Source: an uncultured Roseovarius sp.
GTDB taxonomy: Bacteria > Pseudomonadota > Alphaproteobacteria > Rhodobacterales > Rhodobacteraceae
Direction of reading: 5' to 3'
Assembly: GCA_947497295.1 (NCBI GenBank)
Contig: CANMFU010000002.1
Coordinates: 372,001 to 436,000, forward strand
DNA length: 64,000 nucleotides
The translations under genes were made by a program, and so were the position numbers. The notes under the pieces are model-generated. The model did no database searches and was not told the DNA's origin. It saw only the letters and a list, made by a program, of their open reading frames with translations. Every line of letters begins with the position of its first letter. Position 1 is the first letter of the stretch. Below are positions 18,694 to 26,910 of the stretch, in pieces.

Positions 18694-19578
18694 GTGCAGG
18701 ACAGATTGACGCCCCTTACCCTGATACTGGTTGCGCTGGTCGGTATCCTGTGGGGGCTGAATTTTCCTGCGGTGAAATACATGCTGACCGCCGTGCCGCC
18801 CCTCACGCTGCGCGCGTTCGGGTTCACCGGGGGCGCGGTGGTGCTCTTGATCATCGTGCGGGCGCTGGGGCACCGCCTGACGCCCGCGCGCGGCGAGGCT
18901 GTGCCGATCATCATCGCCGGGCTGTTCGTGCTGTTCGGGTTCAACATCCTGACCGCGCTGGGACAGCTGTTCACCGAGGCGTCGCGCGCCGCGATCATCG
19001 TCTACACCATGCCGGCGATAACGGCCGTTCTTGCCGCGATCTTTTTGAAGGACCGGCTGACCGGGCGACGTATTCTTGCGGTCCTGATCGGGCTGGCCGG
19101 TCTTGCCGTGCTGGCATCAAAGGATCTCGCGGCGTTGATCGCATCACCACTGGGGCCGTTCCTGATGCTGATGGCGGCGCTGTCGTGGTCCATCGGCAAT
19201 GTGCTGGTACAGGGGCGGCAATGGTCGCTGTCGCCGCTGGCGCTGACATTCTGGTTTTTCATCGTGTCGCTGGTGCTGGCATGGCCGCTGGCCCTGTGGC
19301 TGGAGCCACCCAGCGCGCGGCATGTCCCGCCCCCGCCGGTCATCGCGGTCTTTGCGTTCCATGTCGCCGGGCCGATGGCGACGTGTTACCTGCTATGGGC
19401 GGTTCTGTTGCGCCGCCTGCCCGCAACGGTGGCGGCAATTTCGATACTGACGGCGCCAACTGTTGGTGTCTTGTCTTCGATCGTGCTGCTGGGCGAGGCC
19501 GCATCATGGCAAAAGATGCTGGCGCTGGGGCTGATTGTTTTGTCCATCGCCATCACGCTGACCGGCAGGCGGACGTGA
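18694..19578 (+). CDS. EamA/DMT-family exporter
   Basis: 294-residue inner-membrane protein with about ten hydrophobic helices arranged as two EamA repeats (first begins LILVALVGILWGLNFPAVKY, second around SWSIGNVLVQGR). GTG start with GCGGAG a few bases upstream. EamA proteins export metabolites such as amino acids or nucleosides; the substrate is not readable. It begins 28 bp after kdsA and may be read through from it. Confidence 0.88.
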   Translation: MQDRLTPLTLILVALVGILWGLNFPAVKYMLTAVPPLTLRAFGFTGGAVVLLIIVRALGHRLTPARGEAVPIIIAGLFVLFGFNILTALGQLFTEASRAAIIVYTMPAITAVLAAIFLKDRLTGRRILAVLIGLAGLAVLASKDLAALIASPLGPFLMLMAALSWSIGNVLVQGRQWSLSPLALTFWFFIVSLVLAWPLALWLEPPSARHVPPPPVIAVFAFHVAGPMATCYLLWAVLLRRLPATVAAISILTAPTVGVLSSIVLLGEAASWQKMLALGLIVLSIAITLTGRRT

Positions 19579-19659
19579 TTATTGCGCAGCGGCGCAATCC
19601 GTGTTCGTTATATGGGTGCGGGTATCGCCCTGCCCCGATCCAGCCCAAGGAGGCCTCTC

Positions 19660-21144
19660 ATGCGTGTCATCGCTGCCCGATTTAACCATGAAACCAACAC
19701 GTTCTCGCCGGTGGCAACACCGCTGGAGGCCTTTGCGCCGCTTCATGGGCAGGACGCACTGAGTTTTGGCAAGGGTTCAGCCACGGCACTGGGCGCGTTC
19801 ATCGAATATGCCGAGGCGCAGGGGGCCGAGCTGATCACACCATTGTCGGCTACGGCGAACCCCAGCGGCCCGGCGACTGCGGAGGTTTTCGAGGCACTGG
19901 CGGGGCCGATCGTCGCCGCCGTCAAGGATGGTTGCAGCGCAATCTTGCTGGATCTGCACGGCGCGATGGTGGCGCAGGGTCTAGACGATTGCGAGGGCGA
20001 ATTGCTTGCGCGTGTGCGCGCTGCGGCGCCCGGTGTTCCACTGGGTGTGGCGCTGGATCTGCACGGCAATATCACGCAGCGCATGGTGGATAATTGCGAC
20101 TGCATCATAGGCTTCAAGACCTATCCGCATATCGACATGTTCGAAACCGGGCGGCATGTGACCCGGATCATCGATGCGATGTTGCATCAGGGTCTCAAGC
20201 CCAAAATGGTGCGGGTCCACCCGCCCATTCTGGCCCATACGCTGAAGATGAACACCGAAGAGCCTTGCTTGATGACCGATCTTGTCGCTGCCGCGCGCGA
20301 GGGGGAAGCGCGCGAGGGGATACTGGGCGCGACGATCTTTGGCGGGTTCCCGATTGCCGACCTGGCGGAGGCGGGCGTATCAGTTGTGACGGTAGCCGAT
20401 GATGCGGGCGCGGCCCAGGATCTGGCGGATGATCTGGCGCGTATCGCATGGGACGGGCGCGAGGGGTTCGTCTATCACGAGGCTCCGTTGGAGGCATCGC
20501 TGGCCGAGGCGATGCGCGCCGCTGAGGGGCCGGGGAACGGGCCAGTACTGCTGCTGGATCACGGCGACAACTGCATGTCGGGCGGCACCTGCGACACGGT
20601 GGATGTGCTGCGCGCGGCGCTGGAAGCGGGGATGAGTGGCATCATTGCCGGGCCGATCTGCGATCCCGAAACGGTCGCACAGATGATTGAGGCCGGGACC
20701 GGCGCGGCGGTAACAGTGCAACTGGGTAACAAGGTGCTGCTGCCCGGCCTGCCGTCCAAGGCGCCGCTGGCGCTGACGGGCACGGTGGGCGCAATCAGCG
20801 ATGGCAGCTATGTGGTGACCGGACCGATCTACACTGGGCAGACTTGCCACATGGGCCGTGCCGTGGTGCTGGAGACAGGCGGCGCGACCATTCTGGTGAC
20901 CGAACTGCCGCATGAGCCGTGGGATCTAGGGGTGTTTGGCTGCGCGGGGATTGACCCTGTTGCGGGGCGATACCTGATCCTGAAGTCGCGGATGTATTGC
21001 CGCCCGGTTTTTGCCCCGTTGTCGCGGGCGGTGGTGGAATGCGCGAGCGAGGGGATTACCAGCTCGAATTTCGATCTGTTTCCGTTCGAGAAGCTGCAAA
21101 GGCCGATATTCCCCATCGACCGTGATATGAATTGGACACCCTGA
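19660..21144 (+). CDS. M81 family metallopeptidase (MlrC/DUF1485)
   Basis: 494-residue MlrC-type protein of the M81 family, known from microcystin degradation but widespread in proteobacteria. The signature start RFNHETNTFSP is followed by LLDLHGAM, ALDLHGNI and LLDHGDNCMSGG, which contain the expected zinc ligands (Asp and His). The ATG at 19660 is preceded by AAGGAGG and gives the family's usual N-terminus; the longer frame from 19582 has no support. The biological substrate is unknown; probably a small peptide or cyclic amide. Confidence 0.88.
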   Translation: MRVIAARFNHETNTFSPVATPLEAFAPLHGQDALSFGKGSATALGAFIEYAEAQGAELITPLSATANPSGPATAEVFEALAGPIVAAVKDGCSAILLDLHGAMVAQGLDDCEGELLARVRAAAPGVPLGVALDLHGNITQRMVDNCDCIIGFKTYPHIDMFETGRHVTRIIDAMLHQGLKPKMVRVHPPILAHTLKMNTEEPCLMTDLVAAAREGEAREGILGATIFGGFPIADLAEAGVSVVTVADDAGAAQDLADDLARIAWDGREGFVYHEAPLEASLAEAMRAAEGPGNGPVLLLDHGDNCMSGGTCDTVDVLRAALEAGMSGIIAGPICDPETVAQMIEAGTGAAVTVQLGNKVLLPGLPSKAPLALTGTVGAISDGSYVVTGPIYTGQTCHMGRAVVLETGGATILVTELPHEPWDLGVFGCAGIDPVAGRYLILKSRMYCRPVFAPLSRAVVECASEGITSSNFDLFPFEKLQRPIFPIDRDMNWTP

Positions 21145-21177
21145 CCGATCGCCAACCAGATATGAAGGAGATGACAG

Positions 21178-22176
21178 ATGACTTTTAGTGCTTTGGTCGT
21201 TGAAAAGGACGAAGACAGCGGCAAGACAAGCGCCGCAATTCAGCAGATTTCCCTAGATGATCTGCCAGAAGGTGAAGTGACGGTTGCGGTCGAATATACG
21301 ACGGTCAACTACAAGGATGGCCTTTGCATGGGGCCGGGTGCGGGTCTGGTTCGCAACTATCCGCATGTGCCGGGCATTGATTTTGCCGGCACCGTCGAAA
21401 ACTCCAGCGATGACCGATACAAACCCGGCGACAAGGTGGTCCTGACCGGCTGGCGCGTGGGCGAGGCGCATTGGGGCGGCTATGCCCAAAAGGCGCGCGT
21501 GCGCGCCGATTGGCTGGTGCCGCTGCCCGAGGGGCTGGATACGCGTCGCGCGATGGCGGTGGGCACGGCTGGTTTGACGGCGATGCTGGCGATCATGGCG
21601 CTGGAGGATCACGGCCTGACGCCCGGCGCCGATCCGGTGCTGGTGACTGGCGCATCCGGCGGGGTGGGCAGCGTCGCCATCGCCGTGTTGGCGCAGCTGG
21701 GCTACAAGGTGGCGGCGGTGACGGGGCGGCCCGAAACCGGCGACTATCTGAAGGATCTGGGTGCAACGCAGATCGTGCCGCGCGAGGATCTGACGGAAGT
21801 CACAAAGAAACCGCTGGAAGGCGAGCAGTGGGCCGGCTGCATTGACGCCGTGGCCGGCGCGATGCTGGGCCGGGTTCTGAAACAGATGAGACATGGCGCG
21901 TCGGTCGCGGCGATCGGTCTGGCGGGGGGCGCACCTATTGAGGGGGCATTGATCACGCCGTTCATCCTGCGGGGGGTTAACCTGCTGGGGATTGATTCCG
22001 TCATGCAGCCCTATGCCCGCCGGGTCGAGGCGTGGAAGCGGATCGCGCTGCATCTGCCGATGGATAAGCTGGAGGCGATGATTCAGCCTGCCGTTCTGGC
22101 CGATCTACCCGGTCTGGGGCGCGATATTCTGGATGGAAACGTCAAGGGGCGCATTGTGGTGGACGTGAATGGCTGA
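21178..22176 (+). CDS. acuI: Acryloyl-CoA reductase (NADPH), AcuI/YhdH family
   Basis: 332-residue medium-chain reductase without zinc. The substrate-domain segments YTTVNYKDGLCM and VPGIDFAGTV and the nucleotide loop TGASGGVGSVA are typical of AcuI/YhdH. AcuI reduces toxic acryloyl-CoA, formed after DMSP cleavage, to propionyl-CoA. A DMSP lyase gene (dddQ) lies 1.9 kb downstream inside the GTA cluster, which strengthens the assignment. A good ribosome site (AAGGAG) precedes the ATG. Immediately downstream is the GTA leader. Confidence 0.9.
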   Translation: MTFSALVVEKDEDSGKTSAAIQQISLDDLPEGEVTVAVEYTTVNYKDGLCMGPGAGLVRNYPHVPGIDFAGTVENSSDDRYKPGDKVVLTGWRVGEAHWGGYAQKARVRADWLVPLPEGLDTRRAMAVGTAGLTAMLAIMALEDHGLTPGADPVLVTGASGGVGSVAIAVLAQLGYKVAAVTGRPETGDYLKDLGATQIVPREDLTEVTKKPLEGEQWAGCIDAVAGAMLGRVLKQMRHGASVAAIGLAGGAPIEGALITPFILRGVNLLGIDSVMQPYARRVEAWKRIALHLPMDKLEAMIQPAVLADLPGLGRDILDGNVKGRIVVDVNG

Positions 22177-22243
22177 CGGCTCCGTTCGTTAATAAAGTGT
22201 AACAGTTACGGCCTGTTAACACGAGAGCGTGGCCTGATGAGGG

Positions 22244-22272
22244 TTGACTCTGCGAACCGTTTCGCGTATAGG
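22244..22272 (+). promoter_or_regulatory. Candidate GTA promoter with palindromic spacer
   Basis: TTGACT (22244-22249) and TATAGG (22267-22272) are separated by exactly 17 bp, a near-consensus housekeeping sigma promoter. The spacer contains the dyad GCGAA-CCGT-TTCGC (22252-22265), placed where a repressor or activator could block or remodel polymerase binding. It lies 119 bp upstream of GTA g1. Not tested; the GTA activator GafA is known to act at the GTA promoter in Rhodobacter, but its site is not known to me well enough to match. Confidence 0.55.
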
Positions 22273-22297
22273 TTGTGACAAGCTGGAAGAGGTGGGC

Positions 22298-22335
22298 AAG
22301 CGGCCCCGGGGGTAATTCCCCGGCGGTCGCTTTTT
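22298..22335 (+). terminator. Terminator-like hairpin in GTA leader
   Basis: A long GC stem (inner arm CCGGGG / CCCCGG around GTAATT, outer arm AAGCGGCC / GGTCGCTT with one wobble and one bulge) is followed by TTTTT. It sits about 25 bp after the -10 box and before g1. It would either terminate acuI transcripts or attenuate GTA transcription from the promoter just upstream. Confidence 0.65.
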
Positions 22336-22390
22336 CATTTCGCGCGGGCGGTGGGGCAAGCAACGCAATCGCATGAGGCAGTGATCACGA

Positions 22391-22732
22391 ATGAGTTTGA
22401 TAACACCCGAAGAGGGACCTTCGGGTCTGACCGCAACCGTCACCACGCTGGAGCGCCAGCTGCGCGGCATGTGTGAGGATCTGGAGGCACTGTCCGACAA
22501 GGTCAGGGCCGAACAGTTCGACGATATCAAGACCCAGAGCCGGATACTTGGCGACATCCGGCAGTGGCTGAAAATGGCAATTGAAGCGGAGACACAACTT
22601 GAGCAACGCAAAAAGAAAGAACAGGGAATCGTCAATGGATACGCCCTCGACATGGACGCCGCACGGGATTCGATCGGGTGCCGTCTGGATCGCCTCCGAA
22701 GAGCCAGATGTCCGGGACGCTTTCCTAGATAG
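22391..22732 (+). CDS. GTA g1, small terminase-like protein
   Basis: 113-residue helical protein at the position of RcGTA g1, which acts as the small terminase partner. It contains a predicted coiled-coil heptad stretch (about residues 17-75: TTLERQLRGMCEDLEALS and the charged EQRKKKEQ segment). The C-terminal YALDMDAARDSIGCRLDRLR overlaps the g2 start in another frame. The ribosome site is weak (GAGG 13 bases upstream), consistent with tight control. Identification rests on position and recalled family pattern. Confidence 0.75.
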   Translation: MSLITPEEGPSGLTATVTTLERQLRGMCEDLEALSDKVRAEQFDDIKTQSRILGDIRQWLKMAIEAETQLEQRKKKEQGIVNGYALDMDAARDSIGCRLDRLRRARCPGRFPR

Positions 22733-24011
22733 TCTGGACGAGGGCGAGCTGCTGGCGCTGCCCTATCTGTTTGAGTTCTGGGCGATGGAGCATCAGCTTC
22801 CGCCGGAAGGGGACTGGCGGTCCTGGGTCATCATGGGCGGGCGTGGCGCGGGAAAAACCCGCGCCGGGGCCGAGTGGGTGCGCAGCTGCGTTGAGGGGGC
22901 GACGCCGCTGGATGCGGGGCCGTGCAAGCGGCTGGCGTTGATTGGCGAGACTGTGGCGCAGGTTCGGGACGTTATGGTTTTTGGCGAGAGCGGGATACTG
23001 GCCTGCTCGCCACCCGACCGGCGACCTGAGTGGCAGGCGACGAAAGCCCGGCTTGTCTGGCCGAACGGGGCAATTGCGCAGGTGTTTTCGGCGCATGAGC
23101 CGGAGGGCCTGCGCGGGCCGCAGTTTGACGGGGCTTGGGTCGATGAGATGGCCAAGTGGAAGAAGGCGCGCGAGACATGGGATATGTTGCAGTTTGCGCT
23201 GCGGCTGGGAGAGCGGCCGAGGGTGTGTGTGACGACGACGCCGCGCAATGTGGGTGTGTTGAAGGAGTTACTGAAGTCGCCGTCGACTGTGGTGACGAGT
23301 GCGCCGACAGAGGCGAACAAGGCGTTTCTGGCCGAGAGTTTCCTGGAGGAAGTGCGCACGCGCTATGCCGGAACGCGACTGGGACGGCAGGAGCTGGACG
23401 GTATTTTGATGGAGGATGCCGAAGGGGCGCTGTGGACGACCAGCGCGTTGGAGGCGGTGCGGCTTGATCTGGCGCCGCAGATGGACCGGATCGTGGTGGC
23501 GATCGATCCGCCGGTGACAGGGGGGGCCAAGTCGGACGAATGCGGGATCGTCGTGGTCGGCGCCGTAACGCGCGGACCGGTGCAGGACTGGCGCGCCTAT
23601 GTGCTGGCGGATGCGTCGATGAGTGCCGCCAGCCCGGCCAAATGGGCAGCAGCAGCCGTGCGGGCGATGCAGGATTGGGGGGCCGAGCGGCTGGTGGCGG
23701 AGGTCAATCAAGGGGGGGATATGGTGACGGAGGTGATCCGCCAGATCGATCCTATGGTGCCGGTCAAGGCGGTTCACGCATCGCGCGGCAAGGTGGCGCG
23801 GGCGGAGCCCGTGGCGGCGCTGTATGAGCAGGGGCGCGTGCATCATATGCGGGGGCTGGGCGATCTGGAGGATCAGATGTGCGCAATGACGGTGCAGGGG
23901 TTTGAGGGCAAGGGCAGTCCGGACCGCGTTGATGCGTTGGTCTGGGCCTTGCATGAGCTGATGATAGAACCGGCGGCGAAGTGGCGACATCCGAGGGTGC
24001 GGGCGGTTTGA
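22635..24011 (+). CDS. GTA g2, large terminase (TerL)
   Basis: 458-residue DNA-packaging ATPase/nuclease. Walker A GGRGAGKT is at residues 68-75 and a Walker B-type VDEMAKW lies in the ATPase domain. The nuclease domain begins IVVAIDPPVTGG (first catalytic Asp) and ends near GSPDRVDALVWALHEL with a further acidic ligand. I place the start at 22635 (AGGGA upstream), giving a 98-bp overlap with g1. It is followed at once by a strong terminator, unlike other GTA clusters where g3 follows on the same transcript. Confidence 0.93.
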   Translation: MDTPSTWTPHGIRSGAVWIASEEPDVRDAFLDSLDEGELLALPYLFEFWAMEHQLPPEGDWRSWVIMGGRGAGKTRAGAEWVRSCVEGATPLDAGPCKRLALIGETVAQVRDVMVFGESGILACSPPDRRPEWQATKARLVWPNGAIAQVFSAHEPEGLRGPQFDGAWVDEMAKWKKARETWDMLQFALRLGERPRVCVTTTPRNVGVLKELLKSPSTVVTSAPTEANKAFLAESFLEEVRTRYAGTRLGRQELDGILMEDAEGALWTTSALEAVRLDLAPQMDRIVVAIDPPVTGGAKSDECGIVVVGAVTRGPVQDWRAYVLADASMSAASPAKWAAAAVRAMQDWGAERLVAEVNQGGDMVTEVIRQIDPMVPVKAVHASRGKVARAEPVAALYEQGRVHHMRGLGDLEDQMCAMTVQGFEGKGSPDRVDALVWALHELMIEPAAKWRHPRVRAV

Positions 24012-24019
24012 GGGCTGAG

Positions 24020-24056
24020 AAAGGGGCGCAACGTTTCATCGTTGCGCCCCTTTTTT
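24020..24056 (+). terminator. Strong intrinsic terminator after GTA g2
   Basis: Perfect 14-bp stem AAAGGGGCGCAACG / CGTTGCGCCCCTTT with a 6-nt loop TTTCAT, running into six T. This is a textbook plus-strand terminator 8 bp after the large-terminase stop. On the minus strand it has only a short T-run, so it would stop dddQ transcripts less well. Confidence 0.9.
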
Positions 24057-24061
24057 GTTTG

Positions 24062-24664
24062 TCAGCGGTCCTTTGGCTCGGCCCACAGCGCCCAGAGTGC
24101 GAGCAGCGGGGCGTCACCGGACTGCATGGCGTGCAGGATGCCCGGTGGGTTGTAAAGGGTGCCGCCGATGCCCGGCTCAAACCAGTTGCCTGCGCCTTGC
24201 ATGAATTTGCCGGGGCTGAGGACGAGGTAAGTCTCCTCGGGCGGGTGGGTGTGGTCGGGGTAGCGGATGTTGGGCGCGACCAGCGACATGCCGATCCAAA
24301 CGTCACTGCGCCGCTCGATGCCGCCAGGGCCGATAATGTAGGTATTGGCGTGGCTTTCGGCAAAGCCCGGCCCAGCGTTGGTGCAATCGCCGCTGCGGGG
24401 GCGCCATTGGAGGTCCGGCTCCAGATTGGCGAATGTTTCGATCAGGCGGCGCAGGGACGGGTCAGCGAAATGCGCGAGGCCGGTCGCCTCGGCCAGATGT
24501 GCGCAGGCCGGGATCCGGGCGCCGGGGGTTTGTGACACCTCGCCGGGCGATTCGAGGGCGGCGAAGATGCGGTCTAGCGAGGCTGTCGCGTCCGGGTGGG
24601 TCACATGCGCGGCAAAGGCGGCGCGGGCGGCGTCGAGGAAATCTTGTAGGGATTCGGGTCGCAT
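24062..24664 (-). CDS. dddQ: DMSP lyase DddQ (cupin), inserted in GTA cluster
   Basis: 200-residue DMSP lyase of the DMSP_lyase cupin family; cleaves dimethylsulfoniopropionate to dimethyl sulfide and acrylate. Candidate active-site residues Tyr135, His140, Glu144, Tyr146 and His178 (RYPDHTHPPEETYLVLSPG; PGILHAM) have exactly the spacing of Tyr120, His125, Glu129, Tyr131 and His163 of the characterised Ruegeria DddQ. AAGGAGG precedes the ATG. It is on the opposite strand between GTA g2 and g3. acuI, which handles the acryloyl-CoA formed downstream, lies just before the GTA. No transposase, repeat or integrase flanks it. Confidence 0.92.
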   Translation of the reverse strand: MRPESLQDFLDAARAAFAAHVTHPDATASLDRIFAALESPGEVSQTPGARIPACAHLAEATGLAHFADPSLRRLIETFANLEPDLQWRPRSGDCTNAGPGFAESHANTYIIGPGGIERRSDVWIGMSLVAPNIRYPDHTHPPEETYLVLSPGKFMQGAGNWFEPGIGGTLYNPPGILHAMQSGDAPLLALWALWAEPKDR

Positions 24665-24860
24665 GGGCGGGCCTCCTTTTTGGACGAGGGTATCGACGTG
24701 ATACGCGTGGCGCCAGTGTTTGCTGGCATTTCAGGCGCCCAAACTGCCGGCGCGCGGTCCTGTTCAGTTTTCTTAAACCTTTAGGTGTCTGATGCCTTCA
24801 ACAGCGGATCGATCGGCAACTGCCCAGGGTTCGCCGCGAAATAGCAAGGAGTAACGGCAG
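24665..24860. promoter_or_regulatory. dddQ-g3 divergent intergenic region
   Basis: 196 bp between the dddQ start (-) and the portal gene (+); must hold the dddQ promoter and, because a terminator follows g2, probably a promoter for g3 to g15. I see an AT-rich patch (TTCAGTTTTCTTAAACCTTTAGG, read in parts near 24763-24785) but no confident -35/-10 pair. A good AAGGAG precedes g3. Confidence 0.35.
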
Positions 24861-26066
24861 ATGATCATGGACTTCTTTCGGCAGGGCGCGGCGCAAACCG
24901 CTGCAAGTGCTGAGACCCCCGAGGTCAAGGCCAGCGCGGCGGGCCGGGTCATGGCGTGGCACGGATCGAACCGGGTGGCGTGGAGTGCGCGGGATACCGG
25001 GACGTTGACGCGGCAAGGGTTTGCCTCCAATCCGGTGGGGTTTCGCTGCGTCAAGATGATTGCGGAGGCGGCGGCGTCCTTGCCCTTGGTGTTGCAGGAT
25101 GCGGAACAGCGGTATGCGACGCATCCGATGCTGTCGCTGATGCGCAGGCCCAATCCGGCGCAGGGCCGGGCGGAGCTGCTGGAGGCGCTGTATGGTCAAC
25201 TGCTGCTGACCGGGAACGCCTATGTCGAGGCTGTTGGCGATGCGCAGGGCGCGCCGGTGGAGTTGCATGTGCTGCGCTCGGACCGGATGAGCGTTGTGCC
25301 GGGCAATGATGGCTGGCCGGTGGCGTATGAATATGCGGTGGCCGGGCGCAAGCATCGGTTTGACGTCAGCCAAGGTCATCCGGCGGTTTGCCATATCAAG
25401 AGCTTTCATCCGCAGGACGATCATTATGGGCTGTCGCCCATGCAGGCGGCGGCACAGGCGGTGGATGTACATAACTCGGCTTCGCGCTGGTCCAAGGCGC
25501 TGCTGGACAATGCCGCACGGCCTTCGGGCGCGATTGTGTATCGCGGTGCCGAGGGTCAGGGGACGCTGAGCACGGATCAGTACCAGCGTCTGGTGGACGA
25601 GATGGAGAGCCATCATCAGGGCGCGCGCAATGCCGGGCGGCCGATGCTGCTGGAAGGCGGGCTGGACTGGAAACCGATGGGATTCTCGCCCTCGGACATG
25701 GAGTTTCAGAAAACCAAGGAGAGCGCGGCGCGCGAGATTGCGCTGGCGTTCGGGGTGCCGCCGATGCTGCTGGGGGTGCCGGGGGATGCGACTTATTCCA
25801 ACTATCAGGAGGCGAACCGGGCGTTTTTCCGGCTGACCGTTCTGCCTTTGGCGAGCCGGGTGGCCGCGAGCGTTTCCGAGTGGTTGAGCGGGTTCGACGG
25901 TGGCTGTCTGGAGCTGAAGCCGGATCTGGATCAGGTGCCAGCGCTGGCCACCGAGCGGGATGCGCAATGGGCGCGGGTCGCTGGGGCCGATTTCCTGACG
26001 GACGGCGAAAAGCGGTCACTGCTGGGGCTGCCCGCCTTGGCCGAGCCTGGGTGCGCGGATGGATGA
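24861..26066 (+). CDS. GTA g3, HK97-type portal protein
   Basis: 401-residue portal, forming the dodecameric DNA channel of the particle head and the tail-attachment vertex. Family segments: VGFRCVKMIAEAAASLPLVL near the N-terminus, LLLTGNAYVEAVG, and the stem/wing motif KESAAREIALAFGVPPMLLG, then DATYSNYQEANRAFF. AAGGAG lies 9 bases before the first ATG; a second in-frame ATG follows two codons later. It overlaps g3.5 by 8 bp. Confidence 0.94.
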   Translation: MIMDFFRQGAAQTAASAETPEVKASAAGRVMAWHGSNRVAWSARDTGTLTRQGFASNPVGFRCVKMIAEAAASLPLVLQDAEQRYATHPMLSLMRRPNPAQGRAELLEALYGQLLLTGNAYVEAVGDAQGAPVELHVLRSDRMSVVPGNDGWPVAYEYAVAGRKHRFDVSQGHPAVCHIKSFHPQDDHYGLSPMQAAAQAVDVHNSASRWSKALLDNAARPSGAIVYRGAEGQGTLSTDQYQRLVDEMESHHQGARNAGRPMLLEGGLDWKPMGFSPSDMEFQKTKESAAREIALAFGVPPMLLGVPGDATYSNYQEANRAFFRLTVLPLASRVAASVSEWLSGFDGGCLELKPDLDQVPALATERDAQWARVAGADFLTDGEKRSLLGLPALAEPGCADG

Positions 26067-26298
26067 GGAGCGCCCGCCCGAGCGCTACGGCTTTGAGGCG
26101 TTCGATTGTGCGCCGGCGCTGCGACTGGAGGCGAACGAACGGGTGGCGCTGTTAAAATTCCAGGCGGTCGCCGAGCGGCAGAAGAAGCTGGAGGAGGCGA
26201 TGGAACGGCTGGAGCGGCGGCTGTGGCTGGCGGTTTACGGGATTGCGGGCGCGATTGTAGCGCAGGCGTTGCAGCCGCTGATTGTGGCGCTGCCGTGA
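26059..26298 (+). CDS. GTA g3.5, small membrane-anchored-like protein
   Basis: 79 residues. A charged helical region with heptads (LLKFQAVAERQKKLEEAMER) is followed by one hydrophobic segment (LAVYGIAGAIVAQALQPLIV). It corresponds by position and shape to g3.5 of Rhodobacter GTA; function not established. Overlaps the portal gene by 8 bp. Confidence 0.8.
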   Translation: MDEERPPERYGFEAFDCAPALRLEANERVALLKFQAVAERQKKLEEAMERLERRLWLAVYGIAGAIVAQALQPLIVALP

Positions 26299-26319
26299 GG
26301 GTTTGAAAGGATGAGGTTT

Positions 26320-26874
26320 ATGGATTTTGACACGGGACTAGAACGCAAGTTTGCGCGGTTCGACGCGGATCTGACCGTCAAGGGCGGCGTGGGGATCGAA
26401 GGCTATGCCAGTTATTTCGGCGATACCGATCAGGGCGGCGACGTGGTAGTGGCGGGTGCCTATGCCAAATCGCTGTCGCGGCTGAGTGCCGACGCGCGGC
26501 AGGTCAAGATGCTGTGGCAGCATGATCCGGCGCAACCCATCGGCGTCTGGGACGAGGTGCGCGAAGATACGCGCGGCCTGTACGTCAAGGGGCGTCTGCT
26601 GGAGGCCGTGGGGCGTGGCCGCGAGGCGGCGGCGCTGATCGGCGCGGGCGCGATTGACGGGCTGAGCATCGGCTATCGCACAGTGCGGGCGACAAAGAAT
26701 GGTAAGGGCCAACGGCTTTTGCAGGAACTGGAGCTGTGGGAGGTGTCGCTGGTGACCTTCCCCATGCTTCCCAGTGCGCGGGTGACGGCCAAGAGCGATG
26801 CCCTGAATGGCGGCGATCTGCGTGAATTGGCGGCGACGTTCAATGCCGCGGGCCGGGAATTGGCGCGCGGATAA
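26320..26874 (+). CDS. GTA g4, prohead protease
   Basis: HK97-family (U35-like) serine protease that matures the capsid. Typical segments: IEGYASYFGDTDQGGDVVVAGAY, in which Tyr/Gly and Asp are conserved, LWQHDPAQPIGVWDEV with the catalytic His, and IDGLSIGYR with the catalytic Ser. The ATG at 26320 has AGGA 8 bases upstream; an ATG at 26311 (three codons earlier) abuts its own AAGG and is less likely. The capsid cleavage it performs fits the N-terminal helical region of g5. Confidence 0.9.
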   Translation: MDFDTGLERKFARFDADLTVKGGVGIEGYASYFGDTDQGGDVVVAGAYAKSLSRLSADARQVKMLWQHDPAQPIGVWDEVREDTRGLYVKGRLLEAVGRGREAAALIGAGAIDGLSIGYRTVRATKNGKGQRLLQELELWEVSLVTFPMLPSARVTAKSDALNGGDLRELAATFNAAGRELARG

Positions 26875-26910
26875 CGCCGGGCAGACAGACAACAGAACAA
26901 GGAGCAGGTG

